Shown: piece by piece, positions 25,001-32,965 of the stretch | How the letters are laid out: every line of letters starts with the position of its first letter | Numbering within the stretch: the stretch's first letter is position 1 | Assembly: GCA_900755095.1 (NCBI GenBank) | Contig: CAAEFE010000085.1 | Location: 1-45,677, forward strand | DNA from: an uncultured Bacteroides sp. | GTDB lineage: Bacteria; Bacteroidota; Bacteroidia; Bacteroidales; Bacteroidaceae | Direction of reading: 5' to 3' | DNA: 45,677 nt | Program-made: the position numbers and the translations under genes | Notes under the pieces: generated by a model | Database searches by the model: none | What the model was told of the DNA's origin: nothing | The model's input: the letters and a program-made list of their open reading frames with translations, nothing else

Positions 25001-25093
25001 ATTTATTGGAGTGCCCTGAAAGGGCTTAATTATATAGCGTAGGGCGTTGCCCTACGCTATATAATTAAGCCCTTTCAGGGCACTCCAATAAAT
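25001..25093. repeat. Perfect 45-bp-arm hairpin (REP/MITE-like)
   Basis: The arms at 25001-25045 and 25049-25093 are exact reverse complements around a 3-base loop GTT. Each arm contains a smaller dyad, GCCC-TGAAA-GGGC, and the tip is GTAGGGC-GTT-GCCCTAC. Nested small palindromes inside a large one resemble REP-type elements moved by single-strand transposases. No transposase gene is visible nearby. Confidence 0.75.
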
Positions 25094-25188
25094 TATCATT
25101 TAACTCATTTATATTCTGAAAAGAATTAAAACCGTCAAGAAACGAACTACTTTTAGCGTCAGTTCGATGCAATATCTATCTGTATGAC

Positions 25189-25665
25189 TTAACGGTCAGA
25201 TACATTCTCCAAAGTTTCGGAAGGTTTGCCGCCCAAGAGCTTTTCCAAGTCACGTAATTGACGTTGATAATCCTGCAACATCTGACTGACAAAACCACGA
25301 TAGCAAGAAGCTGATATCAGGAAGTTCGACCATTTCGCCCATTCTTCAAAAATCTTTTGACACTCTGTGCGAGGTGAGTTTTGTAAAGAAAAGAAATGCA
25401 GGCAAGCCTTTTGCATCTCCGGCATCCCATTTTCCCATGAACGGTCGAGGTTGGTTAACGCTTTAATAAAATGTTTGATTTTGTGGTGTAACGCTCCCAA
25501 ACGTTGTAATTCCGAACGATCGACTGATACAGTAGGGCATAGTCGTCGTGATTGGGTTAAATAAAACTGTTTTAGGTTTTCTTTTTCTTCCAGATTAGGA
25601 AAATTAGCTTCCTGCCGATTGCTTTGAACGGTTTTTACAGGTGCATTGTTTTGTTCTTCATGCAT
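25189..25665 (-). CDS. Unknown small alpha-helical protein behind a structured leader RNA
   Basis: A 158-residue protein that I do not recognise. The N-terminal 35 residues are polar (MHEEQNNAPVKTVQSNRQEA); the rest is predicted helical, with conserved-looking segments such as FYLTQSRRLCPTVSVDRSEL, LHHKIKHFIKAL and YQRQLRDLEKLLGG. There is no signal peptide, membrane helix or known catalytic motif. Five cysteines are scattered without a CxxC pair. The ATG lies directly after a highly structured transcribed leader of about 185 bases with a perfect TTTG-N19-TACATTTG promoter. The gene is isolated between repeat elements, which fits a mobile or selfish unit as much as a cellular gene. Confidence 0.65.
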   Translation of the reverse strand: MHEEQNNAPVKTVQSNRQEANFPNLEEKENLKQFYLTQSRRLCPTVSVDRSELQRLGALHHKIKHFIKALTNLDRSWENGMPEMQKACLHFFSLQNSPRTECQKIFEEWAKWSNFLISASCYRGFVSQMLQDYQRQLRDLEKLLGGKPSETLENVSDR

Positions 25666-25677
25666 GATACAACGGTT

Positions 25678-25863
25678 TTAAGATAGGCGGGAATAAAAAA
25701 ACGGTTCCGCCTTTCCCGTTGCATAACACTCCACAGAAGCTGGGGACGCATTAACGTTCCCCACGGGGGTACGAAACCGCGTATCTACGGCAGCAACAGG
25801 CATAAAAATGCCTGCTACTGGAGTTGAAGCAGGTTCACTGCTTCTGTGGGTATAAAATGTTAT
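25678..25863 (-). ncRNA. Structured leader RNA with mutually exclusive stems
   Basis: On the minus strand GCATAACA and CCACAGAAGC near the 5' end pair with GCTTCTGTGG and TGTTATGC near the 3' end, forming a closing stem. Inside are a 12-bp hairpin (AGTAGCAGGCAT / ATGCCTGTTGCT, with G-U pairs) and two competing hairpins sharing GGGG. GAAGCAG can instead pair with the adjacent CTGCTTC, which breaks the closing stem. The 3' end carries AACGG...CCGTT followed by a T-run, a plausible terminator just before the gene at 25665. A 73-codon frame crosses the region, but its only upstream start lies in the -33 box, so it is not translated. Confidence 0.6.
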
Positions 25864-25869
25864 GCGTTG

Positions 25870-25900
25870 CAAATGTACGATAATTTTCGGAAGTCGCAAA
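25870..25900 (-). promoter_or_regulatory. Consensus promoter of the structured leader
   Basis: On the minus strand TTTG (25897-25900) is followed after exactly 19 bp by TACATTTG (25870-25877). Transcription should begin near 25863, at the first base of the leader's closing stem. Confidence 0.8.
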
Positions 25901-26028
25901 TTAAACGGCGCAAGAATTTGTATGAAAATTATGTGATGTTAAAGCACTGTAGCCATTTCTGAAGCATGTATTAAAATTAAGTATAATGCATTTTTAATTT
26001 TGCAATGACAATGTATAAAGATAAACAG

Positions 26029-26036
26029 TACCTTTG
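26029..26036 (+). promoter_or_regulatory. -7 box of the GNAT-nitrilase gene
   Basis: TACCTTTG matches TAnnTTTG, 31 bp before the ATG at 26067. The upstream AT-rich gap (25901-26028) shows nothing else definite. Confidence 0.7.
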
Positions 26037-26066
26037 CACAGTCTTTATATAAAAACACGTATTGTT

Positions 26067-27605
26067 ATGGAACAACATCCGATAAAAATTAATAAAGTGC
26101 AGATACGCAATCTGCAAATAGAAGATTATGTACAACTATCCCAATCGTTTACCCGTGTTTATTCTGACGGTAGCGATGTGTTTTGGACTCGTGAGCAGAT
26201 ACAGAAGTTGATTAAAATCTTTCCGGAGGGTCAGATCGTCACAGTCGTTGACGATAAAATAGTTGGTTGTGCTCTTTCTATTATTGTTGATTATGATAAA
26301 GTAAAGAACGACCATACGTATGCACAGGTTACGGGTAAGGAAACATTTAATACACATAATCCCAAAGGAAATATCCTGTATGGCATTGAAGTATTCATCC
26401 ACCCGGGCTATCGTGGTTTGCGTCTCGCACGTCGTATGTATGAATATCGTAAGGAGCTTTGCGAAACATTGAATCTGAAAGCGATCATGTTTGGCGGACG
26501 TATACCGAATTATCATAAATATGCTGACAAAATGCGTCCAAAAGAATATATCGAACGGGTACGTCAACGCGAGATTTATGATCCGGTACTTACTTTCCAG
26601 TTGTCGAATGACTTTCACGTTCGTAAGGTAATGACTAATTATCTGCCAAATGATGAAGAATCAAAACATTATGCTTGTTTGCTCCAGTGGGATAATATCT
26701 ATTATCAGCCACCTACACAGGAATATATCAGTCCCAAAACTACGGTTCGTGTAGGACTGGTGCAATGGCAGATGCGTAGTTATAAAACGTTGGATGACCT
26801 GTTCGAACAAGTAGAATTCTTTGTGGACGCAGTATCCGACTATAAAAGTGATTTTGTTCTTTTCCCGGAATATTTCAATGCTCCTTTGATGTCGAAGTAT
26901 AACGATAAAGGAGAATCACAGGCTATTCGCGGATTGGCAAAGTATACGGATGAAATTCGGGAACGGTTTATGAATCTGGCTATTAGCTATAATATCAACA
27001 TTATAACCGGGAGTATGCCATACGTAAAAGAGGATGGATTGCTTTATAATGTAGGTTTCCTTTGCCGACGGGATGGAACCTACGAAATGTACGAGAAATT
27101 ACACGTCACTCCCGATGAAATAAAAAGCTGGGGACTTAATGGTGGTAAACTTCTGAATACTTTTGACACGGACTGTGCAAAGATTGGAGTTTTGATCTGC
27201 TATGATGTCGAGTTCCCCGAACTTTCCCGCCTGATGGCAGATCAGGGAATGCAGATATTATTTGTTCCTTTCCTGACAGATACACAGAATGCCTACTCTC
27301 GTGTTCGTGTTTGTGCACAGGCACGTGCCATCGAGAATGAATGTTTTGTGGTCATTGCCGGAAGTGTCGGAAATCTTCCCCGTGTGCACAATATGGATAT
27401 TCAATATGCCCAATCGGGTGTGTTTACCCCATGCGACTTTGCTTTTCCAACGGACGGAAAGAGGGCGGAGGCAACTCCTAACACCGAAATGATTTTGGTA
27501 TCGGATGTTGACTTGGATTTGCTGAACGAGCTGCATACTTATGGTAGTGTACGCAATTTGAAAGACCGCAGGAATGACCTGTATGAGGTGAGATACAAGA
27601 AATAA
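26067..27605 (+). CDS. Bifunctional GNAT acetyltransferase / nitrilase-superfamily amidohydrolase
   Basis: With the ATG at 26067 the protein has 512 residues; a longer frame from a TTG at 26034 overlaps the -7 box and is rejected. The N-terminal GNAT domain (about 10-180) shows the acetyl-CoA motif region HPGYRGLRLARRMYEYR. The C-terminal carbon-nitrogen hydrolase domain (about 225-510) carries the catalytic triad of the nitrilase superfamily: Glu in LFPEYFNAP, Lys in YEKLHVTPDE and Cys in GVLICYDVEFPE. Such fusions are known in several bacteria, where they are thought to acylate and then hydrolyse an amide. The substrate is unknown. The gene is monocistronic and ends 4 bases before array C. 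Confidence 0.92.
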   Translation: MEQHPIKINKVQIRNLQIEDYVQLSQSFTRVYSDGSDVFWTREQIQKLIKIFPEGQIVTVVDDKIVGCALSIIVDYDKVKNDHTYAQVTGKETFNTHNPKGNILYGIEVFIHPGYRGLRLARRMYEYRKELCETLNLKAIMFGGRIPNYHKYADKMRPKEYIERVRQREIYDPVLTFQLSNDFHVRKVMTNYLPNDEESKHYACLLQWDNIYYQPPTQEYISPKTTVRVGLVQWQMRSYKTLDDLFEQVEFFVDAVSDYKSDFVLFPEYFNAPLMSKYNDKGESQAIRGLAKYTDEIRERFMNLAISYNINIITGSMPYVKEDGLLYNVGFLCRRDGTYEMYEKLHVTPDEIKSWGLNGGKLLNTFDTDCAKIGVLICYDVEFPELSRLMADQGMQILFVPFLTDTQNAYSRVRVCAQARAIENECFVVIAGSVGNLPRVHNMDIQYAQSGVFTPCDFAFPTDGKRAEATPNTEMILVSDVDLDLLNELHTYGSVRNLKDRRNDLYEVRYKK

Positions 27606-27609
27606 AAAG

Positions 27610-27684
27610 AGTGACGCTATGCTGTCCGGATAGCGTCACTATATGCCTTGGATAGCGTCACTATCCGGGGCATATAGTGACGTC
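27610..27684. repeat. 22-bp-pitch array C, core order + - - +
   Basis: Four 9-bp cores begin at 27610, 27632, 27654 and 27676, exactly 22 bp apart: AGTGACGCT, AGCGTCACT, AGCGTCACT and AGTGACGTC. Units 2 and 3 are inverted relative to 1 and 4, the same order as array B although the core sequence is unrelated. The 13-bp spacers are also related; the third is the inverse of the second at 11 of 13 positions. Two overlapping hairpins can form (units 1-2, and one centred on unit 3). The array fills the gap between convergent genes and may end both transcripts. Confidence 0.8.
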
Positions 27685-27703
27685 CTTTTGATAGAATACT
27701 TTT

Positions 27704-28753
27704 TTATTTGGAAGACGTGCCACTCTCCAATATACTAACGATAGAAAACAGCGTAAAGCAAATAGCTCCGAGACCTACCAAAACACGTGCAGGAATGAAA
27801 TAATCAGCATGTATAGTGGCAAGCTCGAATACAAAAGCCGCCAGAAACAGACAAGTTAATGCCGTTAATACCGGAATCATAGGAATACGGTTGGCTAATT
27901 TGAACTCTTGCCTCCATATCTTAGCCAGCAGGATTACTTTGCTGGAAATACTGTAACATACTAACCCCAACCCGAGCATAATATATCCGGTGGTACCGTT
28001 TGCACTTCCGGAATCTGCCAAAATAACGAATAATCCCCATACAAAAGAGATAGATCCCATTAATAAAACCAGTTTCGGCCATTTATTCCGTTCTTTTTCT
28101 GAATAATCATTACGTATCTGACGTGCTATGGTAGCTACCAGCGCAATCAAACTGGTACAAATACATGCCAGACCGACCATTACATGCCCCGCCACAAAAT
28201 AAGCAGGATGAGAATGACTGTTGCCTAATAATACAAATGCCCATATCCATGCGATCAGCGAAACGATGATGGCAACAATGACCAATGCCCGTCTCTGATT
28301 AAGGGAAAAAGCTCCTTCCGGAACTTCATTACTTGTCGCTTTTGAATTCCTCGGAATTAAAGAGAATCGGGTAGAAGAGGTAGCAGCGGTAGCTACACAA
28401 GTGGTAATAAATCCAACGCCGGTGATAACGTGTCCTGCAACAAATGCAGAGGTGGAAGTGGCATTACTGAAAATGCAGATACCTCCAATAATAGTAATGA
28501 TGGCTGCCAGATAGCCTATAACCGGCAAAATGTATTTGGCCGATTTATTATAAGTATGTATGATTTGCCGGATGATAGTGGCAGCCGTGCAAAACAGTGC
28601 AATGCATATCATACCGAGTGAAAACACAACAGGACCGGCCACAACACGACTCCCGTCATCTCCATAACCATAAATAAACGCTCCGTATCCGAAGCAAAAA
28701 ATAGCCATCGCCAAAGGGATTGCTCTGAATAAAATGCTAATACCGTAATTCAT
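27704..28753 (-). CDS. Multi-pass membrane protein built of five two-helix repeats (DUF2776-like)
   Basis: A 349-residue protein with about ten membrane helices arranged as five tandem units of about 65 residues. Each unit ends with a variant of FVAGHVxxGLxxICTxxxxLxxxIxRQ (visible near residues 40, 110, 185, 250 and 330). A soluble loop of about 25 residues separates units 2 and 3. I associate the pattern with DUF2776, from memory only. No charged residues suited to ion coupling and no catalytic motif are evident, and the function is unknown. The 210-bp gap to ileS contains an AAAACAAG/CTTGTTTT hairpin at 28782-28803 in its 5' region. Confidence 0.8.
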   Translation of the reverse strand: MNYGISILFRAIPLAMAIFCFGYGAFIYGYGDDGSRVVAGPVVFSLGMICIALFCTAATIIRQIIHTYNKSAKYILPVIGYLAAIITIIGGICIFSNATSTSAFVAGHVITGVGFITTCVATAATSSTRFSLIPRNSKATSNEVPEGAFSLNQRRALVIVAIIVSLIAWIWAFVLLGNSHSHPAYFVAGHVMVGLACICTSLIALVATIARQIRNDYSEKERNKWPKLVLLMGSISFVWGLFVILADSGSANGTTGYIMLGLGLVCYSISSKVILLAKIWRQEFKLANRIPMIPVLTALTCLFLAAFVFELATIHADYFIPARVLVGLGAICFTLFSIVSILESGTSSK

Positions 28754-28866
28754 AAGTTAAAGTGCTTTTAGGTTTCCCACTAAAACAAGGAGATACTTGT
28801 TTTGTTTAGGCTGTAGGCGGTTTATAATCGTTAACTTCACACGAATCCGATTAAAAGTCCTAGCTT

Positions 28867-28900
28867 TTTGCTCAACTAAACAAATGTTTTTGTAAATTTG
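28867..28900 (+). promoter_or_regulatory. Promoter of ileS
   Basis: TTTG (28867-28870) and TAAATTTG (28893-28900) are separated by 22 bp and lie about 63 bp upstream of the ileS ATG. No T-box or other recognisable leader motif was seen in the short 5' untranslated region. Confidence 0.7.
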
Positions 28901-28963
28901 CACCCTTAAAAATGGGGATACCCCTCAAATTGTAAATTGTAAATAGTAAAATCGTAGACAGCT

Positions 28964-31900
28964 ATGGGTAAGAGATTTACTGAATATTCGCAGTTTGACC
29001 TTTCGCAGGTGAACAAAGATGTGCTGAAGAAATGGGACGAGAACCAGGTTTTCGCCAAGAGTATGACAGAACGTGATGGCTGTCCTTCGTTCGTGTTTTT
29101 CGAAGGACCTCCCTCGGCTAATGGTATGCCGGGTATTCACCATGTAATGGCTCGTACCATTAAGGACATTTTCTGTCGCTACAAAACGATGAAGGGTTAT
29201 CAGGTGAAGCGTAAAGCCGGATGGGATACGCACGGACTGCCTGTGGAACTAAGTGTAGAAAAGGCGTTAGGTATCACAAAAGAAGATATTGGTAAGAAAA
29301 TCTCTGTTGCCGACTACAATGCGGCTTGTCGGAAAGACGTGATGAAATATACCAAGGAGTGGGAAGACCTGACTCATCGGATGGGATATTGGGTGGATAT
29401 GAAGCACCCTTATATCACGTACGATAATCGCTATATTGAAACATTATGGTGGCTATTGAAGCAACTGCATAAAAAAGGATTGTTGTATAAAGGATATACG
29501 ATCCAGCCGTATTCACCGGCTGCAGGAACAGGATTGAGCTCACATGAGTTGAATCAACCGGGCTGTTATCGGGATGTAAAAGATACAACGGCCGTTGCCC
29601 AATTTAAAATGAAGAATCCTAAACCGGAAATGACGGAATGGGGAACTCCTTATTTTATCGCCTGGACAACTACTCCATGGACATTGCCTTCAAATACGGC
29701 TCTTTGTGTGGGACCCAAAATTGACTATGTGGCTGTACAGTCTTACAACGCTTATACCGGAGAACCTATCACGGTTGTTCTGGCAAAAGCTTTATTGAAT
29801 GTACACTTCAATGCAAAAGCTGCTGATCTGAAATTGGAGGACTACAAAGCCGGAGATAAACTTGTACCGTTTAAAGTGATTGCCGAATACAAAGGCACTG
29901 ATCTTGTCGGTATGGAATATGAGCAGTTGATTCCTTGGGTGAAACCGGTTGAAGTATCCGAAGATGGCAACTGGAAGCCTAGTGATAAGGCTTTCCGTGT
30001 GATACCGGGTGATTATGTAACGACAGAAGATGGTACAGGTATCGTTCACATTGCACCTACATTTGGTGCGGATGATGCGAATGTGGCACGTGCTGCAGGA
30101 ATCCCGTCACTTTTCATGATTAATAAGAAAGGCGAAACTCGCCCGATGGTGGATTTAACTGGTAAATTCTATCTGTTGAATGAGCTGGATGAGAATTTCG
30201 TAAAAGAATGTGTTGATGTAGATAAATACAAAGAATATCAGGGCGCATGGGTGAAAAATGCTTATGATCCTCAATTTATGGTGGATGGCAAATACGATGA
30301 GAAAGCTGCACAAGCTGCCGAATCGTTGGATATTGTCATTGCCATGATGATGAAAGCAGACAACAAGGCTTTCAAGATAGAAAAGCATGTCCACAACTAT
30401 CCGCACTGCTGGCGTACAGACAAACCGGTGCTTTATTATCCGTTGGATAGCTGGTTTATCCGTTCTACCGCTTGCAAGGAGCGAATGATGGAATTGAATA
30501 AAACCATCAACTGGAAACCGGAATCTACCGGAACCGGCCGTTTCGGCAAGTGGCTGGAAAATCTGAATGACTGGAACCTTAGCCGTTCTCGTTATTGGGG
30601 TACTCCATTACCTATCTGGCGTACAGAAGATAATACGGATGAGATATGCATCGAATCTGTAGAAGAACTTTATAATGAAATCGAGAAATCGGTAGCTGCC
30701 GGATTTATGAAATCCAATCCATACAAGGATAAAGGTTTCGTGCCGGGTCAATATTCGGAAGAAAATTATGATAAGATTGATCTTCACCGTCCTTATGTAG
30801 ACGACGTCATATTGGTATCGAAAGACGGCAAACCGATGAAGCGTGAATCAGACTTGATTGATGTATGGTTCGATTCGGGTGCTATGCCATACGCGCAGAT
30901 CCATTATCCGTTCGAAAATAAAGAACTGTTGGATAACCGTCAGGTATATCCGGCTGACTTTATCGCGGAAGGAGTAGACCAGACTCGTGGTTGGTTCTTT
31001 ACCTTGCATGCTATCGCTACCATGGTATTTGACAGTGTGTCCTACAAAGCTGTTATCTCTAACGGTCTGGTGCTCGATAAGAACGGTAACAAGATGTCTA
31101 AACGTTTGAATAACGCTGTCGATCCGTTTACTACGATTGAAAAGTATGGTTCCGACCCGTTGCGTTGGTACATGATTACCAATTCTTCTCCGTGGGATAA
31201 CCTGAAATTTGACGTTGAAGGAGTGGAAGAGGTTCGCCGTAAATTCTTCGGTACCTTATATAATACGTATTCATTCTTTGCGCTTTATGCGAATGTAGAC
31301 GGATTTGAATATAAAGAAGCGGATGTACCGATGGCAGAACGTCCGGAGATCGACCGTTGGATCTTGTCTGTATTGAATACATTAATAAAGGAGGTAGATA
31401 CATGCTATAATGAATATGAACCGACAAAGGCAGGACGTTTGATTTCTGATTTTGTGAATGATAATTTGTCTAACTGGTATGTTCGCCTGAATCGTAAACG
31501 TTTCTGGGGTGGTGAATTTACACAGGATAAATTGTCTGCTTATCAGACATTGTACACTTGTCTCGAAACAGTTGCCAAACTGATGGCTCCTGTATCTCCG
31601 TTCTATGCAGACCGCCTGTATACTGACTTGATTACGGCAACAGGACGCGACAATGTAGTTTCTGTCCATCTTGCCGAATTCCCGAAATATCAGGAAGAAA
31701 TGATAGACAAGGAACTGGAAGCCCGTATGCAAATGGCACAGGATGTTACATCTATGGTGTTGGCATTGCGCCGCAAGGTGAATATCAAGGTACGCCAACC
31801 GCTGCAATGTATCATGGTTCCGGTGGTAGATGAAGAGCAGAAAGCTCATATCGAAGCTGTGAAGAACCTGATTATGAATGAAGTGAACGTAAAAGAAGTC

Positions 31901-32452
31901 AGATTCGTTGATGGTGCAGCCGGTGTATTGGTGAAAAAAGTGAAATGTGACTTTAAAAAGCTAGGCCCGAAATTTGGCAAGCAAATGAAAGCAGTAGCTG
32001 CTGCTGTTGCAGAAATGTCACAGGAAGCCATCGGTGAATTGGAGAAAAACGGAAAGTATACATTAAACCTGGATGGTGCGGAAGCTGTTATTGAAGCATC
32101 AGATGTCGAGATCTTTAGTGAAGATATTCCGGGATGGTTGGTTGCCAATGAAGGCAAACTGACAGTAGCGCTTGAAGTGACTATTACCGAAGAACTGCGT
32201 CGCGAGGGTATTGCTCGTGAACTGGTGAACCGTATTCAGAATATACGTAAGTCAAGCGGCTTCGAGATTACAGACAAAATAAAAATAACAATCTCGAAAA
32301 ATACGCAAACAGATGATGCGGTAAATGAATATAATACTTATATTTGTAACCAGGTTTTAGGCACATCTCTTGAACTTGTAGATGAAGTGAAAGACGGAAC
32401 AATGCTGGAGTTTGACGACTTCTCATTGTTTGTGAACGTGATAAAAGACTAA
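28964..32452 (+). CDS. ileS: Isoleucyl-tRNA synthetase
   Basis: A 1162-residue class I aminoacyl-tRNA synthetase that charges tRNA-Ile. The HIGH-type motif is in PSANGMPGIHHVMAR (GIHH, about residues 50-60) and the KMSKR motif is in DKNGNKMSKRLNNAVDPF (about 705). The editing (CP1) domain between them includes AWTTTPWTLPSNTAL. A long anticodon-binding and C-terminal region follows. The length and lack of a C-terminal zinc-binding cysteine cluster fit the long eukaryote-like type found in Bacteroidota; members of this type are often less sensitive to mupirocin. The gene leads a conserved run with the dksA-like gene and lspA. Confidence 0.97.
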   Translation: MGKRFTEYSQFDLSQVNKDVLKKWDENQVFAKSMTERDGCPSFVFFEGPPSANGMPGIHHVMARTIKDIFCRYKTMKGYQVKRKAGWDTHGLPVELSVEKALGITKEDIGKKISVADYNAACRKDVMKYTKEWEDLTHRMGYWVDMKHPYITYDNRYIETLWWLLKQLHKKGLLYKGYTIQPYSPAAGTGLSSHELNQPGCYRDVKDTTAVAQFKMKNPKPEMTEWGTPYFIAWTTTPWTLPSNTALCVGPKIDYVAVQSYNAYTGEPITVVLAKALLNVHFNAKAADLKLEDYKAGDKLVPFKVIAEYKGTDLVGMEYEQLIPWVKPVEVSEDGNWKPSDKAFRVIPGDYVTTEDGTGIVHIAPTFGADDANVARAAGIPSLFMINKKGETRPMVDLTGKFYLLNELDENFVKECVDVDKYKEYQGAWVKNAYDPQFMVDGKYDEKAAQAAESLDIVIAMMMKADNKAFKIEKHVHNYPHCWRTDKPVLYYPLDSWFIRSTACKERMMELNKTINWKPESTGTGRFGKWLENLNDWNLSRSRYWGTPLPIWRTEDNTDEICIESVEELYNEIEKSVAAGFMKSNPYKDKGFVPGQYSEENYDKIDLHRPYVDDVILVSKDGKPMKRESDLIDVWFDSGAMPYAQIHYPFENKELLDNRQVYPADFIAEGVDQTRGWFFTLHAIATMVFDSVSYKAVISNGLVLDKNGNKMSKRLNNAVDPFTTIEKYGSDPLRWYMITNSSPWDNLKFDVEGVEEVRRKFFGTLYNTYSFFALYANVDGFEYKEADVPMAERPEIDRWILSVLNTLIKEVDTCYNEYEPTKAGRLISDFVNDNLSNWYVRLNRKRFWGGEFTQDKLSAYQTLYTCLETVAKLMAPVSPFYADRLYTDLITATGRDNVVSVHLAEFPKYQEEMIDKELEARMQMAQDVTSMVLALRRKVNIKVRQPLQCIMVPVVDEEQKAHIEAVKNLIMNEVNVKEVRFVDGAAGVLVKKVKCDFKKLGPKFGKQMKAVAAAVAEMSQEAIGELEKNGKYTLNLDGAEAVIEASDVEIFSEDIPGWLVANEGKLTVALEVTITEELRREGIARELVNRIQNIRKSSGFEITDKIKITISKNTQTDDAVNEYNTYICNQVLGTSLELVDEVKDGTMLEFDDFSLFVNVIKD

Positions 32453-32487
32453 TACTATATTGATTAACCTTTTAAAATTGTAAAGTT

Positions 32488-32868
32488 ATGGCAGAAAAGA
32501 CTAGATATTCGGATGCGGAACTCGAGGAATTCCGTGCCATTATTATGGAGAAACTGGAATTGGCACAACGTGACTATGAACAGTTGAAGAAAAGTTTGAT
32601 GGGACTGGACGGTAATGATACCGACGATACATCTCCTACGTATAAAGTATTGGAAGAAGGAGCTAATACGCTCTCCAAGGAAGAAACGACCCGACTGGCA
32701 CAACGTCAGCTGAAGTTTATCCAAGGATTACAAGCTGCTTTGGTACGTATTGAGAATAAAACGTACGGCATTTGCCGTGAAACCGGAAAGTTGATTCCGG
32801 CAGAACGTCTGCGTGCTGTTCCTCATGCTACATTAAGCATTGAAGCAAAGAACAGTGGTAAAAAATAA
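32488..32868 (+). CDS. TraR/DksA-family protein lacking the zinc-finger cysteines
   Basis: A 126-residue protein with an N-terminal coiled coil (about 8-90) followed by a degenerate C4 zinc-finger region. YGICRETGKLIPAERLRAVPHATLS aligns with the DksA finger, but only one Cys (Cys96) of the expected four is present. DksA-type proteins enter the RNA polymerase secondary channel and act with ppGpp. The coiled-coil tip here reads DGNDTDDTSP, with acidic residues suited to the active-site approach. It lies 35 bp after ileS and is probably co-transcribed with it and with lspA. Confidence 0.9.
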   Translation: MAEKTRYSDAELEEFRAIIMEKLELAQRDYEQLKKSLMGLDGNDTDDTSPTYKVLEEGANTLSKEETTRLAQRQLKFIQGLQAALVRIENKTYGICRETGKLIPAERLRAVPHATLSIEAKNSGKK

Positions 32869-32890
32869 CAGATAGCAAGTAGGCTACAGG

Positions 32891-32944
32891 TAACGAGCTA
32901 CAAGTAGCTGCGCAAAGTTTACGCACGGCACTTGTAGCTCGTTA
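32891..32944. terminator. Inverted repeat between the dksA-like gene and lspA
   Basis: TAACGAGCTACAAGT (32891-32905) and its exact complement (32930-32944) form a 15-bp stem, and the interior can extend it through TGCG/CGCA. No T-run follows, so it may act as a processing or attenuation hairpin rather than a strong terminator. Confidence 0.45.
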
Positions 32945-32965
32945 TGTTTAACTTATAATAAACAC

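Noticed and set aside
25678..25899. A 73-codon open frame across the structured leader on the minus strand
   Set aside because: Its only upstream start codon (TTG near 25899) lies inside the -33 promoter element, before the predicted transcript start. The sequence is dominated by base-paired arms. An RNA role explains it better.
32891..32944. Hairpin after the dksA-like gene as a fifth 22-bp array
   Set aside because: It is a single inverted repeat with arms 39 bp apart (centre to centre) and no 22-bp register.
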